From Erpobdella octoculata (Eukaryota > Annelida > Clitellata > Hirudinida > Erpobdellidae), in contig OZ022245.1 in assembly GCA_963978895.1 (NCBI GenBank), positions 3,598,009-3,662,008 on the forward strand: a stretch of 64,000 bases of DNA. The letters are read 5' to 3'. Below, piece after piece: positions 39,223-52,734 of this stretch. The position numbers and the translations under genes are program-made. The stretch's first letter is position 1. The number at the start of each line of letters is the position of its first letter. Below the pieces are notes generated by a model, which searched no databases, had not been told where the DNA came from, and saw only the letters and a program-made list of their open reading frames with translations.

Positions 39223-39965
39223 GACTAGCGGGGTTACTCTTCGTTGCTCGAAGTTTTTAAAGTCTTTTTAAAACGTATTATCTCTTGCTCTCGTTTTCTT
39301 CCCCGCTTTTTTCTTGCTTTTTTTTGCTCTTTCTTATTTTTTCCCCTCTTCCGCTCGCCATTCGCGATTCCTCTTCTTTTTCCGCGCGTTCTCCCGCTCC
39401 GCGTCGTTTTCCCGTTCCCGCTCGCTTTCATGTTTCCGTTCCCGTTCCTAACATCTATTAGCTCATAAAATGTAAAATATATTTACTAAAAGTTGCTTGA
39501 AACCTTCACACAATCTTACGTAAACTAAATTTGAATTTTATTATGCAACTAGCGGAATACCCGGCGTTGCACAGTGTTTTTTTTTTTAGGTTTTTCTATC
39601 GTTTTTCATTCTTGCTCTCTTTTCCTTTGCCGCTTGCTCTCTCACTCCCGGTCGCTATCCCGTTCACGCTTGCTCTCCCGTTCCCGGTTGCTTTCTCGTT
39701 TGCGGTCGTTTCTTTGCTCCTTTTTGCTCTCCCGCGCTTTCTTCCTTTCTCGCTTGCTCTTCCGCTCTCGGTCGCTTTTTAGTTCCAATTTGTTCTCCCG
39801 TTCCCGCTCATTCCGCTCACTTTCCCGTTTACGCTCGCTCTCCCGCTCACTTTGTGACAAATTTCAACTTTTTATAGAAATTTTTCTCTGTTGACATTCA
39901 AGGTTGTGTGAAAATTTCATTACGATCGGATGAATGGTGTGGCAATGCATAAAGGACAAACAAGC
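39223..39965 (+). repeat. Two further copies of the ACTAGCGG element
   Basis: Starts at 39223 (CTAGCGGGGTTACTCTTCG) and at 39548 (CTAGCGGAATACCCGGCG). Each is followed by TC-rich minisatellite sequence. The second ends with the inverse of the CATTCATCCGATCG core and a TA tract at 39893-39983, which defines a full-length element of about 430 bp. Confidence 0.6.
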
Positions 39966-39981
39966 AAATAGACGGACATTT

Positions 39982-40164
<183 letters not shown>

Positions 40165-40714
40165 CTTTCCTCCATCTACCAACCATATTGAAGCGTTGGA
40201 CGCGGTCGAACAGTGCTCCACTGGTTTGTCAGCCATGAGCCAACCTCTTCGAGGCCTCGAGACTGCTGACCTGTGTGATGGTGATGGGACTGGTGCGATG
40301 TGTCCGCATTTGATCGATAACTGTAATATTACTATACGTAGACGTTGATCATTTTCAACTTTTAATTAAACTCTCAATTTTATCGATATCCTATTATCTT
40401 TGAATTGTAGCTTTAAATTCTTATTTTATTATTTTACCTCTTTGCTTTTATTAGTAATTTTCTTTTAATAGTTATATTTTACTACTTAATTTGGTTGTAT
40501 ATTTTAGCACATTTAATTTTTTATTTTTTCTTATTTTTTGTTTATTTTTTGTTTATTTATTTACTCCGAGGCAAAAAATTTGGTTGTTTCTTAGCGGTTT
40601 TCATAATTTGCTTTTACTCTTCTTTGTACTTTGACCTCGATTGATGTGTAAACATATCTGATATGTCTCGCCACACCACTTTATATATTTTCGTTGTAGC
40701 TGTAAATTAGTTTT

Positions 40715-41280
<566 letters not shown>

Positions 41281-41317
41281 GTCATTAAAAAAGTTTAATG
41301 AACTACTCGTTAAGCTA

Positions 41318-41617
41318 AAAGACTTCAGACCATATGATAAATTGACATACTGATGGACCATCCATAAAAGACTTCAGACCATATGATAAATTGACATACT
41401 GATGGACCATCCATAAAAGACTTCAGACCATATGATAAATTGACATACTGATGGACCATCCATAAAAGACTTCAGACCATATGATAAATTGACATACTGA
41501 TGGACCATCCATAAAAGACTTCAGACCATATGATAAATTGACATACTGATGGACCATCCATAAAAGACTTCAGACCATATGATAAATTGACATACTAAGG
41601 AACCATCCATAAATGAC
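41318..41617. repeat. 49-bp tandem repeat, 6 copies
   Basis: The unit contains GACTTCAGACCATATGATAA then ATTGACATACTGATGGACCA. The first five copies are identical and the last has ACTAAGGA, a sign of recent array growth. Confidence 0.95.
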
Positions 41618-41968
41618 TTCACGCATTTTTGGCCGTTTTTTTACTTTTCTCTTTCATCACAAAAAGTAAATTTTTTCTCAATTATGACGTCACACCGTTC
41701 TGATTCTTTTCCGATAAACGACGAGCGCGTTTTTTACTGGATTCATCGGATTCATTTGACACCGCTTTGCTCCTATTGGTCCTGGCTTATGCCTTGTTAC
41801 CGCTGTACTCTTACGCTTGACTCCTACTTAGATCAGGAACTATATACTGGGGTTAATACCAGGATTCACTATTGCGATCAATTTAACAACGCGCCCTACG
41901 CTTTTATGCAATTGCCTTGCATTTGCAAGCCAGTCCCAAGCCTGGAGAAAGAAGAAGGGAAAGTAAAA

Positions 41969-42045
41969 AGGATCAAATTATGATCCACGACAGGAAGTAC
42001 TTAGGTGCTTCCTACATACAGCTATTTCAGTCTTAAAACACTTGA
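41969..42045 (+). repeat. Dispersed repeat, copy 2
   Basis: GGATCAAATTATGATCC palindrome, then TACTTAGG, CTTCCTACATACAGCTAT and CAGTCTTAAAACAC, parallel to 4485-4562. Confidence 0.6.
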
Positions 42046-42550
42046 TGTGAAAGAAGCTTTTATACAAATAAAATTTTTGAACAAAATTTAATTAAATTAA
42101 AATTGCTGGGTAGATTGTCAGTTTATTTGACGTATATAAATAATAATTAAACTACTCTTTTAATGTCACGTTACATTTCTCAATCCCCTCCCCATTCGTC
42201 CCAAATGTCTATCCCCCTCCCTCTTAAGTACCTGGCGTCATTTATAGACTACTCCTGAAATCGAATTCAGATCTGAACAATCATTGATCGAACCTACGAG
42301 CCTGTCTAGAACGTTGCTAACGTAAGAATGATTTATATGACTAATGTGACAATACTACACTAAAAGCGTAACTACAAGATAACTTTAACCGTGAAAAAAT
42401 AAAAATATAGCAAAATATATACGTTGGGTTCAATTCCATGTTTGCTCTAAAATTGCAAAAGTAAGTTTGCTTGCAGATAAACAGCAGAACAAAAAACTTG
42501 AAAGTTGTTATGAACAGAATTAATTTAATAATAAAATAGATATTTTGCAT

Positions 42551-43807
42551 TTACTTGTATAGAGATTTGACAGACGGATTTTGGCTGCTCTTGGCCCAGT
42601 GGCTGAGGACACGGCCGGACGGGTTCTTGAGTCTCATTGAAATCCATTCGGTTATTGTCTGACAACCAATACCGATGTGTTGTGCCAGTAGACGCCAATC
42701 AGCCCCTGAAAAGACAAGGCTTTATTGGCTAATTCAGTTTAAGTTATTTTATGCAGACAATTATTCCCAAATTCAATAAATAAAACAATAGAAGCTTTAG
42801 AAATTAAGTCTACATAGGAAAAGTCCAAAGAAAGTGTTATTCAGATATTGATAGAACCAGTTTCGAACATGGAGCAAAAATTCTATTATTTAATTTAAAC
42901 TCACAAACCTTAGTTTTTGAGACAGAAAAAAATTGTTTCATTGGGCCATGATTTTATGTGTTTTTCTCTTTAAGATTATTTGTAACTTATTAAAGAAAAC
43001 GTTGCTAGTAATATTTTTAAATGAGTTTTAGAAAAAATGTTTACCGGAAAGACTTTCCATGTTTAATTTTTTCATGACAAAACCCTTCAGCTGTGGATCC
43101 ATATCTTTCAGTGGTGTGTCGCCAGGTAACCTGAATTCTGGCTAAAATTGAAAAGCAAAATATTTGTAAGAAATTTCACATTTTTAATGATGCAGGGCAG
43201 GATTAGACAAGATCATAGCGGACAAGAGAGACATTAAAAGAAAAATGATCACTCGGCAATTATTAATATTTGTTTCACAAATGTTCAGATTAAATATTTA
43301 CCTACATAATTTCAAATAATAACATCATTTTGCATTAAAATATTTTTTTTCTGTTTAAAATTTGTTTTTACAGCACAAAAAATCTGTCTTATTTTCACTG
43401 AGGACCGTATACCTAACAATCACTAGCATTTGCAGCAATTTTCATGATTGAACATCAACGAGTGAAATTTTCGCCCTTACGAATGCAGCGCTATTAAATA
43501 TATTGCATTAATATGATCAATTTTAGTAATGGGCGTAATATAAATGATTTAATTATAATAATAATAACAATGATGCATTTATAATGATATAATCAATCAG
43601 TCAAACTTTAACGACGTATTTGCTCTGAGCCTCAATGAGTTTGAAAGTTTCACTGTCGCTACGATTGGTGACTCCTTCTATCCGGTACTCCGTCGAGGGA
43701 TTGCGGCGGGTCTGAGCTCGGTCTATCAGATTGCACCTTTCGGCTTTTTTTGTTAAAGTACAAAGCAAAATGAGGTAAGCAATTACTAAAAAGTAAGACA
43801 ACATCAA
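42551..43807 (-). CDS. Death-domain protein, C-terminal exons
   Basis: Exons in coding order: 43743-43607, 43141-43045 and 42705-42555, with phases 0 and 1 agreeing at the joins. The last two encode a death domain: FRLPGDTPLKDMDPQLKGF, then SGADWRLLAQHIGIG with QTITEW, and PSGRVLSHWAKSSQNP. The DWRLLA motif followed by W and the L..W helix is the death-domain signature used in receptor and adaptor signalling. The frame ends SLYK and meets TAA at 42553-42551, but AA|GTAAAT there is a good donor, so helix 6 may lie in a further exon. The first exon could begin at ATG 43807 with a hydrophobic leader (YFLVIAYLILLCTL) or at an acceptor before 43743. Its phase also fits the coiled-coil exon at 45704-45259, so they may be one gene. 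Subfamily not identified. Confidence 0.6.
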
Positions 43808-45258
43808 AAACAGTATTATTTACACAAACATTTTTAAAAATTTATAGTTCTTCGTGTTTATAAAAAGGAAAAAATGAGTATTATATAATCTTACGAATCA
43901 GTTTGCCGGTTGTAATTTTGAACATGAAAAATTTGTCAAATAGTCATATCAAGAAATTCAATATCCTTACACTGACCATAATCGTTTGTCTTGCAAATAA
44001 TCACTTTAACCCATATTATTTTGTAGCTATTATTGTATTTTATAATTTTTCGTAAAGCGTTTTTGTGACAGCTTTCGCTATAAAGATACCCTAATATCAG
44101 AGATGTACAACCTTTTTAGGCAAGGGGGAAAATAGCTTATTCTAAGACTTTTAAGTGAGCACTGCTATCAGTCAAATTTGATATCAGTTTATTGAGTTTC
44201 AGAGATTTAAAATGTTTGCTCCATAAATATGTACTTCAAAACATTGAGAACAACTAGTTGTAGTGAGAAGTCCGTAATTTTTCCAAATTATTCAAGCAAA
44301 ATTTTTTGGTGAATGCTACAATGTAACATTGGTACACGTGAAATTAAAAATCCAATTTTAATGTTTTACAGTATTCTTAATATCAGATATCTAAAAAACC
44401 ACACTAGAATTGATTTTCTCATAGAAATACTTAAATTCTCAATGAATAACATAATTGGAGACATGCTTTGTAAATTACTCAAATTTCATAACACCCCTGA
44501 CCTATATTAATCATCCCTACCTATCCCTACATCACATTACAGTCCCAGTGAGCCGACCGAATGATAAGATACGCTGCACTCGCGACCATTATAATTCTGC
44601 GAAGCTCATATAAAAACTGGCGGGAAAATTCCAAACTGTTAGCACTGTGCACTCCGCACATCTAGGTAGGAGGTATGTAAATTGTACTAGGGTCATCGTC
44701 GTTTGTTTATGAGAAAAAGTTGACCAGCATTTGCCCCCACCCCCTCCTCCCATTCATCGACATTTTTTGGAGGACTAAGTAGTGCCGACGTCGTAAAGGG
44801 GTGACATGTAACTTTGTGACGCCACCGTGTACACACAAACAGAAGCAATATGATAAAGTACAGATTTCATACTACATACTGAATGAGAGGCACCCACGCA
44901 GAGCATATGCACTTCTAGAACGACTATTAACATTTTGAAACGTACGATATCTTATCGTGTTTAGTGAAATATAATAGTAGTGATAAGCCGTCAAAAAATG
45001 GTGGTTTTCTTAAAATATCAATGTAGGTATATAATTACCAGTCTTGCGATTGCAGCGACACCTAACAGCATACGCGAGGAAGTTTTAACAGGAACCTCGC
45101 TAGGATTTATTTGTAGTACAAGGCATTGCACTAAGCAAAAAAATACTACACGAGAACACACTTAGTAGAAATGTGACCAATCCCGCAAAATTATTCAAGT
45201 TGGGCCCCATGCGGCCCGTGGGATCGCCACACCCAATATCCTGTTATAAATCGTACCT

Positions 45259-45704
45259 CCGAGCGCTTGGAGTTCAAATACTTTGTCTTTGACGTATTCA
45301 ATGTTTTCAGCGGCCAGTATGTCCTCCATACCCTGCTCGTAAACTCTACACTTGAGACCAAGTTTGCTGACTTGCATCCTCTGCTGCGTCACTTGCTGCT
45401 CGAGATTTACAATTTGAGACTGCAGAGATGGAACGCTGTCTCCATATTTTGACTCAGTCAACTCGCTAATGGCTTTAACGAGAAGTTCGCCCCGAAGTGT
45501 CAGGGCGTCGGCTCCGTCCTTGACGCCGTGAGCTAATTTCCACTCTTTTCTCATTCTTGCCATTAAAGCAGCTCCGATACGTCTCAAGCGAAGGGCGTAG
45601 ATTTCTCGTTCGGCTTTGATTTCCATCATTTTATGATCCGATGTACCGTCGTGGCTCAAATTTATTTTTTTTACCGATGAGCTTCGTTGTTTTTTAGGCG
45701 GCAT
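45259..45704 (-). CDS. First exon of a coiled-coil protein (MPPKKQRSS...)
   Basis: The ATG at 45704 opens a frame of 148 codons ending at the donor GGAG|GTACGA, with a phase-1 end. The basic N-terminus MPPKKQRSSSVKK is followed by helical, charged sequence (IKAEREIYALRLRRIG, MRKEWKLAHGVKD) and a coiled coil (LQSQIVNLEQQVTQQRMQV). The next exon in phase is 43743-43607, which would join it to the death-domain exons at 42.5-43.1 kb. That join is my inference from phase and orientation. Family not recognised. Confidence 0.55.
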
Positions 45705-46044
45705 CGGTAGTGACGACGCGATACTCTAATAAATATAGAAGTTATAATTTTAAGCAAATATAACTACAATATTGGAAGACTAAAATCTAGGTAAATATTA
45801 GACACGTCGATAGCATAAACTTATCAGCAAATTGATAATCCGCGTAACAAAAAATGTTGTTGAAGTGTTTTACGATTTTTTCGAAGCTGGTGTAATTTTA
45901 GGATTATCTCTTTGATGAGGCGTCTGTTGTTGATAAACAGGAATAATAAAAGCTACGTCATTTAAAATAATTGTTTTTTTTGTGTTTCTATTAATTAGAG
46001 ATTGATCAAACGCTTTTTATCGCGAGCCGAAAAACCATTTAAAC

Positions 46045-46245
46045 ATATGTTTTCAGAGCATCATTTAAAAACATATATTTTCAGAGCAGCATTTAAACAT
46101 ATGTTTTCAGAGTATCATTTAAACATATGTTTTCAGAGCATCATTTAAAAACATATGTTTTCAGAGCAGCATTTAAACATATGTTTTCAGAGTATCATTT
46201 AAAGATATGTTTTCAGAGCATCATTTAAACATATGTTTTCAGAGG
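46045..46245. repeat. 26-28-bp tandem repeat, about 8 copies
   Basis: The unit is AAACATATGTTTTCAGAG plus CATCATTT or CAGCATTT. Small indels between units give the two lengths. Confidence 0.9.
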
Positions 46246-47113
46246 ATTCATAACAGACAAAAATTAAATCCAAATCAATTTCAGATAATATAGTGCCACT
46301 CGGTGGCGTCACTAGGAGGTATAAAGCTCGCACCTCACTATAGGCCTATAGGCTCAGGGTGACATCATCGCATTATGAAATTACTATTATTAACAAATTG
46401 TAACCTGCTCGCCAGGGTTGTATGAGCATAAGTTAGAGATAAGCTTTATGTATTCATTTCTTTGCTTAATTTTTAAAAAGTTACACTTTTAGTTTTATGA
46501 AAATTGTATCCAAATTGGCAGCACTTGTGCCACATATCCTTGGTTGGAAACCTAATTTGAAGTAATTTGTCTGTCTTTATCCTTATAATTTACAAAAGCT
46601 TAGAAATCGTTAAATATCCTATCAGTTTCATCTTATCATTTAGTCGACATAGCAAGTTTTAAAATAATAGATATACTTAAAAAAATTCCCAAGTTTTCTT
46701 TTTTGTCTTATTGATAACAAAACTATATTTGAATAATCATTTTGTCCACATAGATTAGTTTATTCACCGTTTCTTTGTTGTTGACCAAGAAATTCTCGAA
46801 AAGGCCTTATTTCATAAATAGAAGACTTTTAAAATAGTCCTCCAATCTTTGTATTTATAACTTCATTTCCATTCTTAGGCACACAGATATGCATATCTTC
46901 AATTTTGAAAATTGCAAAAAAAATATGAAACCTTCATTTCCAAGTTAGACAGCATCATCATTGTGATAATCACAAAAACCAGATGTTTAGAGAATACTCA
47001 CAAATGACAGTACAAACCAACAAGACCTTACAAAGACTTTCAAGAAACCTCAAGTCAAGATTAAAAAAGAATTTATACAAAATTGGAGACCAGTCAGAAA
47101 TAAAATACATAAA

Positions 47114-48088
47114 TCAGTGCTGTCCCTGGCCAGCCTTGCTCAAAATGGCCATGTCTGAGGACTGAACCATTTGATACTCTTGAAACCTCTGTGAAATTCT
47201 CTGTGTCATCTTCAGGTGTTTGTCCATACAGTTCAGAGCACAGGAATTCTGTCAAAAATAATGGTAGCATGCGTTATAACCATTTGTATTACAGATTATA
47301 ATGCAATTATCTAACAAGTTGCAAGTTTATGTACAATGTCCTGCTGAACGATGCAAATGAATCAACCGTAAAAGAAATCTAACAAAAACACTCCAATCAA
47401 TAACTTTTTTTTAAAAAGAAAACCAAAATATTGAAAAATAAACAAACATTTTAAGCAGTCTTATCCCATCAAGTTATGAAACGCCTGTCGACCCACCGAG
47501 CATTTGTTCGCCAATTAATCGCAAAAAATACAATAACAAATTAAATTTAAAACCATTTTAACAATACAACCTCAGCATCTGAAACCTTGCGCGTGGTCAT
47601 GTCGTGGATGCAGTCGATGAAACACATCTCGGATAGCCGGTTGTATGATGAGAGAAACTCTCTGAACTGGGGGAGATAAAAGTGAATAAACTGATGAAAA
47701 ACGATAATTTCTGTAGGCCGTGAATAACAAGTGTTAATTAAAGAGTTTGAGAGGATAGAGAAGTAGTGATGGTAAAACAACACCGGTTAATATCAATGAA
47801 TTGAATTATACTGCTATAATAAGCTACAATAGCATTGTGGTAGCTTAGTTCACTGAAATGCTAATTAATTTAATAGTAAAAGAGGAAATTTAGAAAGATG
47901 AAACGAAAAACATTATTTCTGGAAATAAATGCAACAGAAAAAGGCATGGAAATAAACATTGCTAAATATTTGTAAAAAAAATTCATTAGATTGTTATAGA
48001 AATAGATTAAATAATGCAAAAAAAGATAATAAAAAACCTGTTTCATAGTGGTTTCAGTTTCGAGATCCAATTCCACTTTTTTCGACAT
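47114..48088 (-). CDS. TIMM9: Mitochondrial import chaperone TIMM9, complete
   Basis: Exons: 48088-48038, 47666-47571 and 47248-47114, all phase 0 with GT-AG ends, giving 93 aa (human TIMM9 is 89). The twin CX3C motifs are present: CFIDC (Cys32, Cys36) and CALNC (Cys52, Cys56), 15 residues apart. The family wording is clear: FREFLSSYNRLSEMC, HDMTTRKVSDAE, DKHLKMTQRISQRFQEYQ. Tim9 pairs with Tim10 in the intermembrane space and escorts hydrophobic carrier and beta-barrel precursors to the inner and outer membranes. It has no cleaved presequence, as expected. The first intron donor GTTTTT is weak, but the protein alignment fixes the join. Confidence 0.95.
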
Positions 48089-48299
48089 GTTTACCTTGAT
48101 TAAAAATATATAAACATATCTCACAATAAATCCTTAAACTATTACTTCTATTACAATCAACTTAATTTAAAATATTGACTGGCACCATTTTGAAATACAA
48201 TCATGTTTAGCATCTGTAAAACTTCCTAATCACAACCACATCCTTCTTCTTATTTCAATTGCAATTCAAATTATTATATATATATATATATATTGCATG

Positions 48300-50530
48300 A
48301 AATATTATTGGCAATCTTCTAGTATAGTATCACAAGCTGGTTGTGACAGGATGTAACAAAAAACAAAAAAACAACTTTGTGACCTAATAAAAACGTTGTA
48401 AAAAATAGTAAAAATTTTAGTGCAAATATATAACAGAATGATCCCAAGCAGAAGAAATATTAAGCTTTAAAATTGTCCATTTTCAATTTTTAAAAGTTGT
48501 TACCAAAGCTAAGTAGTTCCTGAGCTGAGAAGGATCTATTCTCAAAGGTGTCGGGCGTAAAAAGTAGCAAGGAAAAATATTTTATTTAAAAACCAAGAAA
48601 TACTTTTAAAAAAAATAAGTACAATAGCAATTTTTCAACTTTAAAGAAAATAAAAACAAAACCAAAAAAGTGAAAGATCAGGAAAGGTGATGGCATTATT
48701 ATAAGAAAAAAAGAGATTTACTGAAATTAACCCAAAGTGAAAAAAAAAATAGATGGAATCTTTTGAGGAACTTCTCGCAAGGTTTTCGGTCACAATTTGA
48801 TGTTGTTGTTGCAACGACTACTGCTTACAACTCACTGTTGTTTTTATTCTTTATGTAATTGCACAAGATTTGTTTCTACCTGTGTACTATATTTTAATAC
48901 GTACTATATATTTTAATATATCACGTGCTGCTCATTTTCTGTGATTTTAAATAGCTACCTTGTTAATCACACCTTTTAAAAATTAAAAATTTATGTTGCT
49001 AATAAACCTTATAGCAGTTTTTTTTAAATAATTTTTTAATGTATTTCCCCATGCTATGCTCCTTAAAGCTAGCAGGAGATGTTAACAGGGAGTAACATCC
49101 AAGTGACTACTTTGCACAACAGGCGCAAGGAGACAAATCATATGATGTTCGTTTAACAGGAAAACCAAATAGGACCTGAAGTTTTAGCTGATAACTCTTT
49201 TATTTCTTAAGTTATAGAAGCAACATTTGAAATATATGAAAACAAACATCTCAGAAATTTCCATTGCAAAAAGTTATACTCAAAGAAGAGTTTTCATTTC
49301 TTTCATGCAATTTTCATGTGACAATCTTAGCGTTTGACTAATAACTTTTTTAAATGCAGAATAGAAGGAAAACGAATTTTAACCTTGGATTCTATTTTTA
49401 TGCATACCACAAGACCTCAGGGCATTATTATTTTTTATTTGCATGGCCAGCATTATTTCTAGCATAACAAGAATTTTTGTCACAATTTCATGTTGTTGCC
49501 ATGACTACTGCTTATCATTTCTGATCATTTCATTCTTGATTTAATTTCACTTTTTTTATTCAATTATATTATATTCTATTCTAATACATTACAAGCTTAT
49601 TTGCTAACTTTTTCTGATATTGTATTACTGCCAATCGAACTTAAAAAAGTAGGAGTGCAGCTGCAGAGAAACTTTATACTAAAATAAAATTGCTAAAACG
49701 AAGTTTCTACAATATTCTCTACTTCTTCAGATTTCAGATATGTTGTTGTAAGAGATAACAAAAACAATAAAAAAATTTTGCTACTATATATATTTAATAT
49801 TTAAGTTCAATAGAGGTTTCTTAAAAATAAAATTTTACCATGTTAACGAGTAGCCACTTTGCATATTTGAATATTTTGCATAATTAGCCACAGTGAGCTA
49901 GACTCGATTGTCCAATCGCAGCGTCTGTTTATGTTTCGGTTTCTCGGTTTCTTTGGTATACGGTCCGACGTTTTATTCGATAACTTTTTTATTTATTAAC
50001 TTTGAGAAGCAAAAGTTTTATTGTTGGATTTGATATTGAATTATCTAAAAACAAGCGTCTCGGATATACCCAGGGCAGAAGTTTAAAACAAGATCGATTT
50101 TCTCAAAGTAGAGCCAATGTTGATTTTATGCAATTTTCGGCGGAAAATCGTCGTTTTTCGCTTATAACTTTTTTATTTGTTGGACCGAAGACAATCCAAA
50201 TATACCATTCGATTTCATTTTTTATACCCCATCCAACAATGTATAGCACAGCCCCAGGGCAAGCAATTTTTATTTTTTTTTAATTAGCATTGCCAGCCTC
50301 GAGGCTAACTTCACACGCATGTTTATTTAACTTGTATTTAATTCCAAATGTTAAAGGTTTTTTTGGTTAATGTTAAAAAGTAGTTAACTAGTAGTTAACT
50401 ACTAGGCAGTAGTTAAGAGGTAGTTAATAACTACTGCTGTTTATGAGTAGTTAAATATAGTAGTTAACTACTTTTAAACCCATTACTGCCTTTGTAGCCT
50501 GACTCTTGATTGTATTTTCTGACTATTAGC
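48300..50530. other. AT-rich intergenic DNA with a diverged duplication
   Basis: Upstream of TIMM9. Two related stretches (48785-48960 and 49485-49640) share CACAATTTNATGTTGTTG and ACTACTGCTTA, an old duplication. At 50390-50480 there is self-complementary AGTAGTTAACTACT-like sequence. No exon was found. Confidence 0.4.
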
Positions 50531-50546
50531 ATGTGATATAAAGGGA

Positions 50547-50675
50547 AAATATAAACAAATCTTCACTTTACCAAAGAACTAACGAACGAGTAAAAGTAAA
50601 GCATATTAGCTGCTAATATGCTTTAATTTTACTCGTTCGTTAGTTCTTTGGTAAAGTGAAGATTTGTTTATATTT
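50547..50675. repeat. Near-perfect palindrome, 64-bp arms, 1-bp spacer
   Basis: The left arm 50547-50610 and right arm 50612-50675 are reverse complements with a single mismatch (G at 50596). The centre is GCATATTAGC, T, GCTAATATGC. Such a structure would extrude a long hairpin or be a foldback element. No direct repeats were seen immediately outside. Confidence 0.97.
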
Positions 50676-51956
50676 AGCATCATTATTTATTAGCAATATT
50701 TTGCAACTGGCTTATTAGTTAGTAGGGGTTGCCCTGTCAATAGAACAGACCTAATCTAAATGTTTTTAAAAATTAAATTAATAAAACAAATCGTTTACAA
50801 ATAACTGCATCGTCCGAATTACCTTGAGCTTTTAGAGGTCGGGTGATTAAACCGTACGACGACACGCGGAGTTGTAAATAACTTTGTTTATGAAATATCT
50901 AAAAGTGAGCCTAAGATATAGAACCACGAAAAATGTTATTTCATTTGAAAATATTAGAAAACGTTAAAGAAAATTAACTATTTGGCTGTTTAATTTTTTT
51001 ATTATTAATTTGTTAAATTTACTTCAACTGTAACAAATATTATTATTAACATACATAACTTCCAATGTCTGTATGTATAAAGCGGCATAAAGTACCTATA
51101 AATCTACGTCAGAACTTCGCGTAACTCTGCTATGTAGCGCTGAAATCGTAAAACTAAACTGCTTGTCATTTATGAATCTTGCGAAATTTGAAAAGGGTTG
51201 TTTGGCAACGACTGAAAGCTGGTCACACACTAATATTAATTAAAAAATTCAAACTGCTCTGATGCCAAGCGTAGTCGTAATTTAGCACAAGAAATTTTTT
51301 TTATATAATAACGAAAATAAAAGAAAATAAAGATGTCAAAAGTTTTAACATCTACTTAATTCAATCACCAGGCATTATAATTTCAAAAATTTAAACAAAA
51401 ATATAAAGATGTCAAAAGTTTAAACATTTACTTATTTCAACAACCAGACAGAATGACTAACACATACATAAGTGTCGACGCAAAAATCTTTTTATTTATT
51501 CCACACAAAAAAAAAACAAACAATGGCAATGCCAACACAACAATGTAAAAAATGATATGCTTTAAAGTGGGAAGGACCACCTGAACTCGACTAATGTGCC
51601 GGATTTTTAACTCAAATTGTGTTTTATATAAAGGTAAAAGACCTTTATATATTTATTTTCTGGTTGCTATTTGTGGTCTTTTGTGGTTCTTGTTTCCTTG
51701 TTGTTCACGGGGATACGGTATTCCCATAGTTGCAGAGTTGTGTGTTGGCTAACAGTTTTTGTTGCAAATGTGTTGTACCTATATATTTACTACTTTAATG
51801 ACAGGTTTTATTTGCTATTTTAGTTCACGATATTGAATTGTCTGTTCTTTTTGTTTGTGTTACTATTTTGAGTTACCTTTCTGGTAACAGACTCTGAATA
51901 CGACAGACTATGTCGAAACGGATCGTCAGTCTAAGAATAGAGAATTAAAAGTTTTT

Positions 51957-52540
51957 TTGAGTGAGTGAGAGTGAGTGAGTGAGTGAGTGAGTGAGTGAGT
52001 GAGTGAGTGAGTGAGTGAGTGAGTGAGTGAGTGAGTGAGTGAGTGAGTGAGTGAGTGAGTGAGTGAGTGAGTGAGTGAGTGAGTGAGTGAGTGAGTGAGT
52101 GAGTGAGTGAGTGAGTGAGTGAGTGAGTGAGTGAGTGAGTGAGTGAGTGAGTGAGTGAGTGAGTGAGTGAGTGAGTGAGTGAGTGAGTGAGTGAGTGAGT
52201 GAGTGAGTGAGTGAGTGAGTGAGTGAGTGAGTGAGTGAGTGAGTGAGTGAGTGAGTGAGTGAGTGAGTGAGTGAGTGAGTGAGTGAGTGAGTGAGTGAGT
52301 GAGTGAGTGAGTGAGTGAGTGAGTGAGTGAGTGAGTGAGTGAGTGAGTGAGTGAGTGAGTGAGTGAGTGAGTGAGTGAGTGAGTGAGTGAGTGAGTGAGT
52401 GAGTGAGTGAGTGAGTGAGTGAGTGAGTGAGTGAGTGAGTGAGTGAGTGAGTGAGTGAGTGAGTGAGTGAGTGAGTGAGTGAGTGAGTGAGTGAGTGAGT
52501 GAGTGAGTGAGTGTGAGTGAGTGAGTGAGTGTGTGAGCGA
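51957..52540. repeat. (GAGT)n tetranucleotide array, about 580 bp
   Basis: Nearly pure GAGT units with GAGAGT and GTGAGT variants only at the ends. The 236-codon Leu-Thr-His-Ser frame on the minus strand is an artefact of the repeat. Confidence 0.97.
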
Positions 52541-52734
52541 GTAACTAGATAAGGAAGTTAACTGTGATGTGTGAGTTATTGAAATAAATTTTTGCTCGAT
52601 CGGAGAAGAGGAAGTTGAGTAAAATCCTATCAACAAGTTTTACTACCTCCACCACAGACATATGCATACATCATTTATGCTCCCCACCCAAACGAAAAAA
52701 ATAAAAAGTACCATACACAATAATACACACTTTT

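Noticed and set aside
41318..41617. Regular direct repeats that look CRISPR-like
   Set aside because: The 49-bp units are contiguous with no unique spacers, and the genome is eukaryotic; it is a minisatellite.
50002..50283. 93-aa plus-strand open frame
   Set aside because: No splice signals, no recognisable motif; ordinary chance length for this composition.
51926..52636. 236-aa minus-strand open frame (Leu-Thr-His-Ser repeats)
   Set aside because: Pure translation of the GAGT tetranucleotide array; no splice sites or non-repeat residues of note.
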